Below, one piece after another: positions 1 through 8,320 of a stretch of 64,000 nucleotides of DNA (positions are counted from its first letter, which is position 1; each line of letters starts with the position of its first letter). A program made the position numbers and the translations under genes. The stretch is from Caballeronia sp. Lep1P3 (GTDB lineage Bacteria; Pseudomonadota; Gammaproteobacteria; Burkholderiales; Burkholderiaceae): contig NZ_CP084266.1 of assembly GCF_022879595.1 (NCBI RefSeq), positions 1,240,001 to 1,304,000 of the forward strand, in the 5' to 3' direction. The notes under the pieces are model-generated. The model was not told where the DNA came from and did no database searches. It saw nothing but the letters and a program-made list of their open reading frames with translations.

Positions 1-2
1 AT

Positions 3-152
3 GCCGGGCAAGCGCGCGCATTTCTCGCGAAGCCCTATGCGCAAGAGGCGATCGCGTTGCGCCGCTGGGACGACGATGCAAAGGACGCGCAGCGCGTCAC
101 GCCGCCGCTTGGTCACTATCTGGAAATCGCGGCGAGCATCGCGTTGGCGTGA
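3..152 (+). CDS. C-terminal end of an HD-domain phosphohydrolase-like protein (partial)
   Basis: The reading frame is open from the window edge and stops at TGA 150-152, leaving about 49 codons. The visible end contains FLAKPYAQEAIALRRWDD and TPPLGHYLEIA. From memory this resembles the C-terminal tail of small HD-domain proteins of the phosphonate-associated HD-oxygenase/phosphohydrolase group, where a conserved LRRWDD-A-K segment precedes the end. The catalytic HD core lies outside the window, so the call rests on the tail alone. A longer frame starting at base 1 in another phase is arginine-rich and looks like a shadow. Confidence 0.5.
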   Translation, partial: AGQARAFLAKPYAQEAIALRRWDDDAKDAQRVTPPLGHYLEIAASIALA

Positions 153-253
153 CGACGCGCAGAGGAACGTTCGATTAAACTGGCGTGCATGCACGCTCAC
201 CAGACCATCGACATTCGGCCGCAGCGTTCTTGCCCGCTTGCGCGCCACGCATC

Positions 254-1663
254 ATGAAGGGCGGTAACTTTCGCATCACGGCGGCCGTCGTCGCAAGCGC
301 GCTCTTCATGCAGAACATGGACGGCACCATCGTCGCGACCGCCATTCCAACGATGGGGCGCGATCTTCACGTCGATGCCGTCCATCTCAGCAGCGCAATC
401 ACCGCTTATCTCGTCGCGCTCACGGTTTTTATTCCCGCCAGCGGCTGGGTAGCCGACCGTTTCGGCGCGCGCCGCGTTTTCATGTGGGCCATCGCGACGT
501 TCACGCTTGCGTCCATCGCGTGCGCGGCAGCGTCGACACTGCCGCAACTGCTTGCCGCGCGCATCGTGCAAGGCTTAGGCGGCGCGATGATGGTCCCGGT
601 CGGCCGTCTCATTCTTTTTCGCGGCGTGAAGCGCGAAGAATTGCTTCAGGCGACGACGTGGCTCACGATGCCCGCGCTCGTCGGCCCACTGCTCGGTCCG
701 CCGCTAGGCGGCTTCCTCACCGACGCGCTCTCCTGGCGCAGCATCTTCTGGGTCAACGTGCCGGTCGGCATCGCGGGTCTGCTCTTGACGTGGAAACTGC
801 TGCCGCCCTCACCGCCCGAAAGCCGCACGCCGCCCGACTTGCGCGGCATGGTGCTTTCGGGCGCATCGCTCAGTCTCTTCATGATCGGCATAGAAAGCGC
901 GGGGCGCGGCGTATTGCCCCCAGGCGTGCCGTGGGTGTGCGTGGCAGTCGGGCTGCTGCTCTTCTGGGCGACGGTCGTGCATTGCCGTAAGACGCCGAAT
1001 CCCGCCATCGACTTTTCGCTTCTTTCCATTCCGACGTTCCATGCGGCGACGGTCGCCGGCAGTCTCTTTCGCGCGGGTGCGGGCGCGCTGCCTTTTCTCG
1101 TGCCGCTCACGTTGCAGACGGGGTTCGGTTATAGCGCGTCGGCAAGCGGGCTCGTCACGTTCGCGAGCGCGCTCGGCTCGTTCTGCATGAGGCCGATGAC
1201 CTCGCTCGCGCTGCGGCGCTTTTCCGTGCGCGCTGTGCTGTGCGCCGGCACTGTGTGCTTCGCGGCGGTGCTGGCCGTCTGCTCGACGATGTCGCAAGCA
1301 TGGCCCGCAAGCGCCATCTTCGTGCTGCTGCTCGTGGGCGGCCTTGGCCGGTCGCTCAGTTTCGCGACGATGGGCGCGCTCGCTTTCGCCGACGTTCCCA
1401 AGCCGCGTCTTGCCGCGGCTACGTCGTTTCAGGGCACCGCGCAGCAATTGATGAAGGCGCTCGGCGTGACGGTCGCCGCCGGAACGATTCAGGCGACGAT
1501 GCTGATGTCGGACAGCGCGCATACGGAGCGCTGGCAGCTCGCATGCGCATTCATCGCGACGGCGCTCGTCGTGCTTGCGTCTCTACCGATGTTCATGCGG
1601 CTGTCTGCGGACGCCGGCGAGGGCATCTCCGCGCCGGCCACCAAGCGCGCCGAGCGTGCTTGA
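254..1663 (+). CDS. MFS efflux transporter, DHA2 family, MdtD-like
   Basis: A 469-residue inner-membrane proton-driven drug/solute exporter. Length and layout closely follow E. coli MdtD (471 aa). The first membrane segment carries LFMQNMDGTIVATAIP (residues 17-32). Loop 2-3 has the MFS signature motif A, GWVADRFGARR (64-74). The stretch GGAMMVPVGRL and a following GPLLGPPLGG are also typical of this family. I start at ATG 254, where the first membrane helix begins within ten residues. The upstream in-frame ATG at 185 would add 23 polar residues without a signal. It is a single gene with no periplasmic adaptor or outer-membrane partner nearby, so the substrate is unknown. Confidence 0.85.
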   Translation: MKGGNFRITAAVVASALFMQNMDGTIVATAIPTMGRDLHVDAVHLSSAITAYLVALTVFIPASGWVADRFGARRVFMWAIATFTLASIACAAASTLPQLLAARIVQGLGGAMMVPVGRLILFRGVKREELLQATTWLTMPALVGPLLGPPLGGFLTDALSWRSIFWVNVPVGIAGLLLTWKLLPPSPPESRTPPDLRGMVLSGASLSLFMIGIESAGRGVLPPGVPWVCVAVGLLLFWATVVHCRKTPNPAIDFSLLSIPTFHAATVAGSLFRAGAGALPFLVPLTLQTGFGYSASASGLVTFASALGSFCMRPMTSLALRRFSVRAVLCAGTVCFAAVLAVCSTMSQAWPASAIFVLLLVGGLGRSLSFATMGALAFADVPKPRLAAATSFQGTAQQLMKALGVTVAAGTIQATMLMSDSAHTERWQLACAFIATALVVLASLPMFMRLSADAGEGISAPATKRAERA

Positions 1664-1768
1664 GACGGCCGGCGCGCTCAAGGTGCTTGTCGGGTAATTC
1701 TTTCCGCAAGCGAAACGTTTGGTCTAATTTAAGACAAGTCCATGATCGGTAAGGCTTTTTTATGGCGA

Positions 1769-1774
1769 TATAAT
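1769..1774 (+). promoter_or_regulatory. Candidate -10 box for the lytic transglycosylase gene
   Basis: A perfect TATAAT lies 27 bases before the ATG at 1801, inside the 137-bp gap after the MFS gene. No convincing -35 hexamer is seen 16-18 bases upstream, and there is no clear Shine-Dalgarno before the ATG, so this is a weak promoter call. Confidence 0.35.
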
Positions 1775-1800
1775 GCGGCTCCGCTTTCTTCTTAAGTCCG

Positions 1801-2358
1801 ATGCGCCGCATATTTCTCCTACTCGCCGTATTGCTGATCTCCGCGCAAGCCGCTTTAGCTCAAGAAATCGACTCGGCGCCCATCGCCGCGTCGCAAGAAG
1901 CCGCTCAGCAGGATCCGCAAGTCGACGCGGCGCGCCACAAGATTTCCGACGTCATCTCGCGCAAGTTCGGCGTGGCGCGCGAAAAGGCGCAAACCATCGC
2001 AAGCGCGGTCATGGCTTCGGCGTCGAAATACTCGCTTCCGCCTGCGCTTCTGCTTGCGATCATCTCGATCGAATCACGCTTCAAGGAAACGGCCATAGGC
2101 GCAAACAATGCGACGGGCCTTATGCAAGTGGTGCCTTCGGCGCACAAGAAACTCGTGCGCAACGTGGACTTGACTGAGCCTGAAGCCAACATCGAAGTAG
2201 GCTCGGCCATCCTTCATGGCTATATGAAATCCGCGCAAGGCGATATGGATACCGCGCTCAAGAATTACGGCAGATCGCGCGCTTATGCAGAGAAAGTCAG
2301 CTTGCGCGTTAAGGCGTTCGAGCCGGCTGCATCTGTCCAGGCTTTGTCCGTTCAGTGA
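1801..2358 (+). CDS. Lytic transglycosylase, SLT domain, exported
   Basis: A 185-residue periplasmic enzyme that cleaves the MurNAc-GlcNAc bond of peptidoglycan non-hydrolytically. Residues 1-20 form a signal peptide ending ALA-Q. The SLT/lysozyme-like fold follows. The catalytic glutamate is E91 in IISIESRF. The GLMQV motif lies near 106-110, and NYGRS near 155-159 matches the family's NYN-G position. It is short for an SLT enzyme, essentially the catalytic domain plus a 55-residue spacer. The gene stands alone between an MFS pump and a convergent small gene. Its role in the cell (wall turnover or assembly of an envelope machine) cannot be told from the context. Confidence 0.85.
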   Translation: MRRIFLLLAVLLISAQAALAQEIDSAPIAASQEAAQQDPQVDAARHKISDVISRKFGVAREKAQTIASAVMASASKYSLPPALLLAIISIESRFKETAIGANNATGLMQVVPSAHKKLVRNVDLTEPEANIEVGSAILHGYMKSAQGDMDTALKNYGRSRAYAEKVSLRVKAFEPAASVQALSVQ

Positions 2359-2498
2359 ATCGCGCGTTCTTCGTTCGCGCTTCTTTTCTTTTTCTTGCAA
2401 GCGCCGCCGCGTGGCGGATGCCGTACCCAACACGGCGATCGCACCCGCTTCGCGCGCTGACACGCGGCCTTAGCCGCTCGCGTCGGCATTAAACGCAC

Positions 2499-2897
2499 TT
2501 ACTGCGAATTTCCATTCGACATTCCACCGGGACTGGCGCTTCGCGAGCTGCCCGGCGTGCTACGTTGCATGGTGCCTTGGCCCATACCGTTGTTCGCGCC
2601 GTTGTTGCCCATCCCGCTCTTGACGCCCGTGCCGGTGGAGCCGTCCGTCGCGCCGCCCATGCCGGTGCCGCCCATTCCGACGCCGCCGCCCTTGCCCGCC
2701 GCGCCGGTACCCGCGCCCGCCGAGCCGTTGCCGCCCGCGCCCATGCCGCCGCCTGCCGCTCCTGCGCCCGCGCCGCCACCGCCTGCGCTACCACCACCGC
2801 CCGCACCGCCTCCGCCGCCGCCCGCCTGCGCATAGGCGCCGCCCGACAGGCCTAGCACCAGCGCCGAAATCACCAGCTTCGTCGTAATCGCTTTCAT
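2499..2897 (-). CDS. Secreted glycine-rich low-complexity protein
   Basis: A 132-residue protein with a clear signal peptide (cleavage near AYA-Q, residue 23). A mature chain follows that is almost entirely Gly, Ala, Ser, Asn and Met: runs of GGGGG, then G-T-G-A/G-M-G-N spaced units. No domain is recognised, and such chains are usually disordered. Both the opposite strand and a third frame are also open because of the skewed composition. The signal peptide is the reason for choosing this frame. It precedes, in the same direction, no obvious partner. The next gene in the same orientation upstream is another small Gly-rich export protein. Confidence 0.6.
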   Translation of the reverse strand: MKAITTKLVISALVLGLSGGAYAQAGGGGGGAGGGGSAGGGGAGAGAAGGGMGAGGNGSAGAGTGAAGKGGGVGMGGTGMGGATDGSTGTGVKSGMGNNGANNGMGQGTMQRSTPGSSRSASPGGMSNGNSQ

Positions 2898-2995
2898 TGC
2901 AAGTCTCCAGAGTTAGCGTGCCGGCTGATCCAGTTCATCGGCTGAACCAACCGCATACTCCGGGCGCAAGCAGCGTGCCGCGTCCGCTCGCACGT

Positions 2996-3310
2996 TCAAT
3001 AGCCGTAGCCGGAAGGCGCGCAAGGCACGTAGGCGCGTCGATAGCCGTCATAGCAGTAGCCGGCCGGCGGCGCCGGTTGCGCATACGCGGGCTGTGCATA
3101 GGCCGGCTGTGCATACACCGGCTGCGAGTAGGCCGGCTGCGCATTGACGACCGACGTCACCAGCGCGCCCAGCACCGCCCCGCCGATCAATGCGCCGACG
3201 ATAGCGCCGCCGTCACCGCCACCGCGACCGCCGCCGTGTCCGTGTGCCGACGCCTGCCCTGCCACCGACAAGCTACCAATCATCAAAAACACGAGTGCCG
3301 CGCGTTTCAT
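2996..3310 (-). CDS. Small exported glycine-zipper protein with YAQPA repeats
   Basis: A 104-residue protein with a signal peptide (residues 1-22, ending ASA-H) and a His/Gly-rich stretch. An Ala/Gly hydrophobic helix follows around 36-58, with small residues spaced as in glycine-zipper envelope proteins. The tail has tandem YAQPA/YSQPV units (about 60-80), and the end is Cys-Tyr-rich. A good GGAGAG ribosome site lies just before the ATG. The family is widespread as hypothetical proteins in Burkholderiaceae. An outer-membrane or periplasmic location is an inference from the signal peptide and glycine zipper; the function is unknown. Confidence 0.65.
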   Translation of the reverse strand: MKRAALVFLMIGSLSVAGQASAHGHGGGRGGGDGGAIVGALIGGAVLGALVTSVVNAQPAYSQPVYAQPAYAQPAYAQPAPPAGYCYDGYRRAYVPCAPSGYGY

Positions 3311-3629
3311 GAGCTTCTCTCCAATCCCGTTAGGCGGGTCATGAAGCCATGTTAAGCAGCCGCGCGAGAAATAACTGCAGCAGTTGGTAACGGTGCATTT
3401 CAGCGCTTACAAATCCGGTTCATTCGGAGACCGAACGGTTTATGTAACGCGCGTAACGTTCGCGATGGGCAAGCAGGCGCTTTTACCGCTTGCCGTTTCA
3501 TTTGCTCGCGTTTGGTTACGCTTCGTCACTCGAAAGACGTCAACGGCCGGGCGAGACGCCGCGTTTTCATCGTCACATGCCGATCGTGGCATGCGTCGTC
3601 AAGGACATAGGATCAAGGAGTCGAACATC
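3311..3629. other. Intergenic region between divergent small exported-protein genes
   Basis: About 320 bases with no convincing gene. It contains a short perfect palindrome at 3373-3385 (AACTGC, one base, GCAGTT) and a less GC-rich stretch, so it probably carries promoters for both neighbours. No RNA gene is recognised. A frame open from 3384 runs into the downstream gene, but its first 82 codons look non-coding. Confidence 0.4.
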
Positions 3630-4016
3630 ATGAAGAAAATCGTCGCCGCTCTCGCATCCACGCTGCTCGTCACTTCCGTTTTCGCGCAAACGGCTGCGAC
3701 GCATGCCGATAAAGCGCAAGTCAACGGCAACAATACAAAGGCCGAGGCGCAAGCCGACGCCAACAAGGACGTCACGAAAACAGCGCAGGCGACCACGTCG
3801 GACAAGACCTCCGACGCCCGCGGTGAAGCCGCCAAGGCACAGGCGAAAGCCGACAAGAAAAAACACGCTGCACAGTCCAAGGCCGACAAGAAGAAGCAGG
3901 ACGCAGCGAAGGATGCCAACGTGGCACAAGCCAAAGCCGACAAAGAAAAAGTCGAGGCTCAAAGCGACGCGAACAAGGCGGCTGCCGATGCGAAGGTCGA
4001 CGCGGCGAAGAAGTAG
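3630..4016 (+). CDS. Exported Lys/Ala/Asp-rich repeat protein
   Basis: A 128-residue protein. ATG 3630 is chosen because a strong AAGGAG lies ten bases upstream and a signal peptide (residues 1-19, VFA-Q) begins there. The mature part is low complexity. A repeating A-x-A-K-A-D-K-x-K unit (KADKKK, AKADKEK, ADANK) covers most of residues 60-128, which should form a highly charged, mostly helical or disordered chain. No enzymatic domain is seen. Similar lysine/alanine repeat proteins in Burkholderia are uncharacterised. The gene ends in a strong terminator and stands alone. Confidence 0.65.
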   Translation: MKKIVAALASTLLVTSVFAQTAATHADKAQVNGNNTKAEAQADANKDVTKTAQATTSDKTSDARGEAAKAQAKADKKKHAAQSKADKKKQDAAKDANVAQAKADKEKVEAQSDANKAAADAKVDAAKK

Positions 4017-4072
4017 GGAGGCCTGCGTTATCGCATCGCGCACGGCATCTGAACGATCCGTGTGTTGTGTCG

Positions 4073-4098
4073 GGCGAGCCTTCGGGCTCGCCTTTTTT
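4073..4098 (+). terminator. Rho-independent terminator after the Lys/Ala-rich gene
   Basis: An 8-bp perfect GC stem (4073-4080 with 4085-4092) closes a TTCG tetraloop and is followed directly by six T. It lies 57 bases past the stop at 4016 and before the convergent transporter gene. Confidence 0.9.
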
Positions 4099-4120
4099 CT
4101 GCGCAGACGCCATGCAAAGA

Positions 4121-5101
4121 TCAACCGACGCGCTCGATTTCTTCCGCGCCGATCTCATGCTCCACGCTCGCGTGATGCTCGCTGACGGGCAACGTCGCGC
4201 GTTGCGCGCGTTCGCGTGATAGCAGGCGCGCGCTATGCACCGCGGTCAGAGCGACCGCAATCCAGATAGGCCCATACGTGCCGAGCTGATTCGCCGAGAA
4301 AGGCTCGCCAAGCAACAACACTGCGACGCCGACGAGCAACACCGGCTCGACATATCCAAGAATGCCGAACAGCGCGAGCGGCAAGTAACGGCTTGCGCGC
4401 AGATACGAGCCGAGCGCGATGGTGCTCAATGCGCCAAGGCCCGGCAGCAACGCCATCGACAAGAGAGGCGCACCGGCGACGACCCCGAACGAGCCACGCG
4501 CGATCAGCACGATCAACCCGACGGGCGCGAGCAGCAACATTTCGACAGCGAACGCCACGAGCGGATCCACATTCAGCCGCCGCCGAGCCACGAAATACGG
4601 CGGATAACCGAGCATGACGACGAGCGTCGGCCAGGCGAACGCATGCGTCGCGATCAGTTCATGCGCCACGCCCACGGCCGCCGCGACAACGCCGGCCCAT
4701 TGCAGACCGTCAAGCCGCTCGCGGTAGTAAAAGCGCCCGAGAAGCACCATCGCGAGGGGAAGAAGAAAATAGCCAAGCGAAACTTGCAGCGCGCGCCCAT
4801 GCAACGGCGCCCAAAGGAATATCCAGAGTTGCACGCCTAGCAACGCAGCCGTGATTGCAAAGGCCGCGAAGAGGCGCACGCTTTTGGCGATGTTCGCGAT
4901 GAGCGCGCATAATTGCGGCCAGCGCTTGCGAAGCGCGACGAGCAGCAACGCGCCGGGCAGCGTCCATACCATGCGCCACGCGAAAATGTCGAGACCATCG
5001 AGCGGCGCAAGCCATTTCGTATAGCCCGACATGAGCGCGAACAGCATGGATGCTGTGACGGAAAGCGCTATGCCGCGCCCGAGGACGTGCTGGTTCATCA
5101 A
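4121..5101 (-). CDS. EamA-family permease, RarD-like
   Basis: A 326-residue inner-membrane protein with about ten hydrophobic helices and two EamA-type halves. Features such as GYTKWLAPLDGLDIFAWR near the N-terminus and the WIFLWAPLHGRALQVSLGYF stretch in the first half resemble the RarD branch. The second half ends LGEPFSANQLGTYGPIWIAVAL. After the last helix there is a 40-residue hydrophilic tail. RarD was named for chloramphenicol sensitivity, but the transported substrate is not established, so no substrate is proposed. It is a single gene, convergent with the preceding one. Confidence 0.8.
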   Translation of the reverse strand: MMNQHVLGRGIALSVTASMLFALMSGYTKWLAPLDGLDIFAWRMVWTLPGALLLVALRKRWPQLCALIANIAKSVRLFAAFAITAALLGVQLWIFLWAPLHGRALQVSLGYFLLPLAMVLLGRFYYRERLDGLQWAGVVAAAVGVAHELIATHAFAWPTLVVMLGYPPYFVARRRLNVDPLVAFAVEMLLLAPVGLIVLIARGSFGVVAGAPLLSMALLPGLGALSTIALGSYLRASRYLPLALFGILGYVEPVLLVGVAVLLLGEPFSANQLGTYGPIWIAVALTAVHSARLLSRERAQRATLPVSEHHASVEHEIGAEEIERVG

Positions 5102-5375
5102 TGGAGGCGCGGCGCGCTAAGTAATTGCATAAGCCGATGAGCAGGAACGCGCATTCTATACGCCGCTAAGCCGCGCGCATCTTTTGCTTGGGCCGTAACG
5201 CACGAAGCCGCCTGAACTTGTCTTCCGCAAGCCTGTCTTTAACCGTTCACGACACGAAGTCGAGCGACGCTACGCAGGATTCAACCGCCGCTCACGTCAA
5301 AGCATCTGCAGCATCCAAACGCCGGGTTTGGCTCAAGCCAGCACGCGAAGAACACGCCGCATCGATGGAGACGTC

Positions 5376-6344
5376 ATGACTCAACCTGCCTTGTCGCCCC
5401 GTTTTTCCAGCGCTTTTTCCGAGGCCGTTCACGCCGGCCTCTCCAAGCAGCCGCAAAAAGAGTTGCCGTCCATGTATTTGTATGACGAAGTCGGCTCCGC
5501 GCTCTTCGAGGTCATTACCGCCTTGCCGGAATACGGCGTCACGCGCGCGGAAGAGCGCGTTCTAAAGGCGCATGCGGCGGATATCGTCGCGGCGCTGCCG
5601 GACAACGTCAAAGTGGCCGAATTGGGAAGCGGCAGCGGGCGCAAGACACGCCGCATTCTCGAAGCGCTTTGCAAGAAGCAGCCGACCGCGTATTACCCCA
5701 TCGAGATTTCGCGCACGGCTTTGCAATTGTGCCGTCGCGAACTTGGCGATATCGAGCGCATCTCAATCGTCGGTTATGAGCGCGATTATCTTGCAGGGCT
5801 TGCGGAAGTGAGCGCCAGGCGCAGCGAAGGCGAGCGGCTTCTGGTGCTCTTTTTAGGCAGCACGATCGGCAATTTCGCGCGCCTTGCCGCGACTAAATTC
5901 CTCTGTTCGATTCGCGACATGCTCGAACCCGGCGACGCGCTTCTGCTCGGCACCGATCTTATCAAGCCGCTGCCGACGCTGATCGCCGCTTATGACGATC
6001 CCATCGGCGTGACGGCGGCCTTCAATCTGAATCTGCTTGCGCGCATCAACCGTGAACTGCGTGGGGACTTTCCGCTCGATGCGTTCCAACACGTCGCGCG
6101 CTTCAATCCAGATGCGCGCAGCATCGAAATGCATTTGCGCGTCAAGCGCGCGCTAACGGTGCACGTGCAGGACGCTAACCTGCGCGTGGATTTTCGCGAA
6201 GGCGAAACGATCTGGACCGAAAGCAGCCACAAATACGCAGCGGAAGAAGTCGCGCCGATTGCGGAAGATGCAGGCTTCGAATGCACGCATCAATGGCGCG
6301 ATGACGAATGGCAGTTCGCTGAAAGTCTGCTTGTCGCGCGTTAA
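5376..6344 (+). CDS. egtD: L-histidine N-alpha-methyltransferase (ergothioneine biosynthesis)
   Basis: A 322-residue cytosolic enzyme that trimethylates the alpha-amine of histidine with three SAM to give hercynine, the first step of ergothioneine synthesis. ATG 5376 is chosen because GGAG lies just upstream. The alternative at 5328 adds 16 residues. SAM motif I is AELGSGSGRKT (81-91). FLGSTIGNF (159-167) includes N166, and TESSHKY (281-287) includes E282 and S284. These residues align by number and context with the histidine-binding residues of mycobacterial EgtD. No EgtB-like sulfoxide synthase lies in the window, so the second enzyme must be elsewhere or the product is hercynine. Confidence 0.9.
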   Translation: MTQPALSPRFSSAFSEAVHAGLSKQPQKELPSMYLYDEVGSALFEVITALPEYGVTRAEERVLKAHAADIVAALPDNVKVAELGSGSGRKTRRILEALCKKQPTAYYPIEISRTALQLCRRELGDIERISIVGYERDYLAGLAEVSARRSEGERLLVLFLGSTIGNFARLAATKFLCSIRDMLEPGDALLLGTDLIKPLPTLIAAYDDPIGVTAAFNLNLLARINRELRGDFPLDAFQHVARFNPDARSIEMHLRVKRALTVHVQDANLRVDFREGETIWTESSHKYAAEEVAPIAEDAGFECTHQWRDDEWQFAESLLVAR

Positions 6345-6351
6345 TGATTAG

Positions 6352-6442
6352 TGTTGCTCGAAGCAGTTCGCATCGCTTCTCGACGTGCCGCTCTGCGCTA
6401 AAAAATAAATATTCGCGTGGGGCGGTGCACTCCGAAGACATC
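6352..6442 (-). pseudogene. Decayed, frameshifted copy of the acylphosphatase 3' end
   Basis: This stretch aligns with 10091 onwards, the 3' end of the intact acylphosphatase gene, on the same strand. The first 13 bases are identical, followed by a one-base insertion and then about 75% identity over the next 75 bases. Read on the minus strand it still gives FFSAERHVEKR, against FFSEERHVEKR in the intact gene; the insertion then shifts the frame and removes the native end. The 5' part of the gene is gone. It starts eight bases after the egtD stop, so egtD and acyP were probably convergent neighbours here. The estimate was made by eye. Confidence 0.75.
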
Positions 6443-6575
6443 CAAGTCGCCTTGCCGTTTTGAATCCCGCCGTCGCGCGACAATCGTTGACAATACATTA
6501 GATAGGATGACCTTATCATCCACTAGTGCGATTCACTAATATTGAACGGCCGGCGCATCTTGCTGACACGGCCGT

Positions 6576-8221
6576 TATTCAGTCGGTCTTGCAGAATGCC
6601 GTGAAGCCAGGCGCTGCGTGGTAATAGGTGCAAACAGAGGGTTGCGGAACTCCCAGTTCCAATATGGAATTGGCCTATGTTCTGGGAGTGAGAAGCGCCG
6701 ATGAGCACACCGGATTTCTTCCGCAGCCGCCTGGATGCAATGATCGATTTGCGGCACCCGCTGGCCGTACTGGCTAACCGAATGCCCTGGACGTCGATAG
6801 AAGCGACGTTGACACCGATCTTCGAGCGGCGTGCTCGCGAAGGCCGGCTGAGCGCAGAGGTTGATCTGTTCGGCACGGCGCCCAAGCTGGCGGGCGCGGG
6901 CCATAGCGCTGCCGGACGTCCGCGCCTGTCGACCCGGCTGATGGTCGGACTGCTCTACCTGAAGCACGCATACAACGAAAGTGATGAGTCGGTTTGCGAG
7001 CGCTGGGCACAAGACGTGTACTTCCAGTACTTCTGCGGCGAGGACTATTTCCAGCCGCGCCTGCCATGCGATCCGACCAACCTCGTGCGCTTTCGGCAGG
7101 CGCTGGGCGAAGCCGGCGTCGAGGAGATGCTCGCGACAACAATTGCGGCGGCCGTGCAAATGAAAGCCGTAAGGCCGGCCGAGTTCGAGCGCGTGATTGT
7201 CGATACGACGGTCCAGGAGAAAGCAATTGCCTACCCGACTGACAGCCGCTTGCTGGAGGTTGCACGAGGAAAACTCGCAAGGCTCGCCCAACGCGCCGGA
7301 CTGACGCTCAAGCAGACCTACCAGCGCGAGGGGAAACAGTTGCGTCGCCGGGCAGGCGGCTATGCGCATGCCAAACAGTTCAAGCGTCTGCGCCGGGTGC
7401 TCAAGCGTCAGCGCACGATACTCGGACGATTGCTGCGTGACATCGAACGCAAATTATCGGGTGCATCCGCTGAGCAACAGGCATCCTTGCGAATCTGGCT
7501 GGAGCGCGCCTGGCGTATCTGCCGTCAGCGTGCGAAGGACAAGCACAAACTCTACGCGCTTCACGCGCCAGAAGTGGAATGCATATCCAAAGGCAAGGCC
7601 CGCCAGCCCTACGAATTCGGTGTCAAAGTCAGTCTCGCGATCACGGAGAAGCAGGGTCTGATCGTCGGTGCGCGCTCGTTTGCAGGCAACCCTTACGACG
7701 GGCACACGCTGGCCGCGCAACTTGAACAAACGAACATCTTGCTGCAGGATTTGCCGGGCACGCCGACGCCGAAGATCGTGCTGGCCGACCTCGGATTTCG
7801 CGGTGTGGATGCCGATGTTGCGCCGGTGCAGCTGATTCATCGAGGTAAACACAAGGCGCTAAGCAGTACGCAGCGAAAGTGGTTAAAGCGCCGCCAAGCG
7901 ATCGAGCCGATCATCGGGCACGTAAAACAGGAGCACGGCATGCGGCGTTGCTGGCTAAAAGGGCAAATCGGCGACGCGTTACACGCAGTGTTGTGCGCGG
8001 CGGGCTACAACTTGCGCTGGCTGTTGCGCGCCATCGTCCGCCTGGGGCTTGCGCCCATATTTTTTGTTCTTGCGTGGCTGCGCTGCTGGTTCAAAGACTC
8101 GCCCGAAGCCTTGTTCGCGCCCCGCGCGACCGTCCGAGATGGAAAGGTGGGACTGCGCCCCGATCGACCACTCGGGAGCACGCGCGAGCGAGATCGAATT
8201 TTGCAGGTGAGACTATTCAAG
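6576..8221 (+). mobile_element. IS5-family insertion sequence (approximate ends)
   Basis: About 1.65 kb holding one DDE transposase. An imperfect inverted repeat can be aligned between 6576-6600 (AGTC-GGTCTTGCAGAAT) and the complement of 8195-8221 (AGTC-TCACCTGCAAAAT), roughly 14 of 20 positions. The transposase stop then falls just outside the right end. I did not find a convincing target duplication, so the boundaries are tentative. Confidence 0.45.
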
Positions 8222-8227
8222 TACTGA
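6701..8227 (+). CDS. IS5-family DDE transposase
   Basis: A 508-residue transposase that cuts and joins the element ends. The N-terminal part (about 40-145) is the InsH-type domain with LPCDPTNLVRFRQ. The catalytic triad is visible as D168 (VIVDTT), D363 (LADLGFRG) and E402 (IEPIIGHVKQEHGMRR). The reading frame is intact, so the copy may be active. The last 40 or so residues are hydrophilic and may run across the element end into host DNA. It lies between a decayed acylphosphatase fragment and a TPR gene, which marks this stretch as acquired or rearranged. Confidence 0.85.
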   Translation: MSTPDFFRSRLDAMIDLRHPLAVLANRMPWTSIEATLTPIFERRAREGRLSAEVDLFGTAPKLAGAGHSAAGRPRLSTRLMVGLLYLKHAYNESDESVCERWAQDVYFQYFCGEDYFQPRLPCDPTNLVRFRQALGEAGVEEMLATTIAAAVQMKAVRPAEFERVIVDTTVQEKAIAYPTDSRLLEVARGKLARLAQRAGLTLKQTYQREGKQLRRRAGGYAHAKQFKRLRRVLKRQRTILGRLLRDIERKLSGASAEQQASLRIWLERAWRICRQRAKDKHKLYALHAPEVECISKGKARQPYEFGVKVSLAITEKQGLIVGARSFAGNPYDGHTLAAQLEQTNILLQDLPGTPTPKIVLADLGFRGVDADVAPVQLIHRGKHKALSSTQRKWLKRRQAIEPIIGHVKQEHGMRRCWLKGQIGDALHAVLCAAGYNLRWLLRAIVRLGLAPIFFVLAWLRCWFKDSPEALFAPRATVRDGKVGLRPDRPLGSTRERDRILQVRLFKY

Positions 8228-8320
8228 CCCGTTCGTTCAACGAAAAGCCGCCTCGTCTGGCGGAGCAGTGCAGTGCAGTGGCGACACCACTGCACGACGA
8301 AAATCCATTGTTCATAATCA

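Noticed and set aside
1..267. Plus-strand frame of 88 codons at the very start
   Set aside because: It is arginine-rich and overlaps the more convincing end of an HD-domain protein in another phase.
2557..2835. Proline-rich frames on the plus strand opposite the Gly-rich gene
   Set aside because: They lack a signal peptide and ribosome site; the minus-strand frame has both a signal peptide and a regular start.
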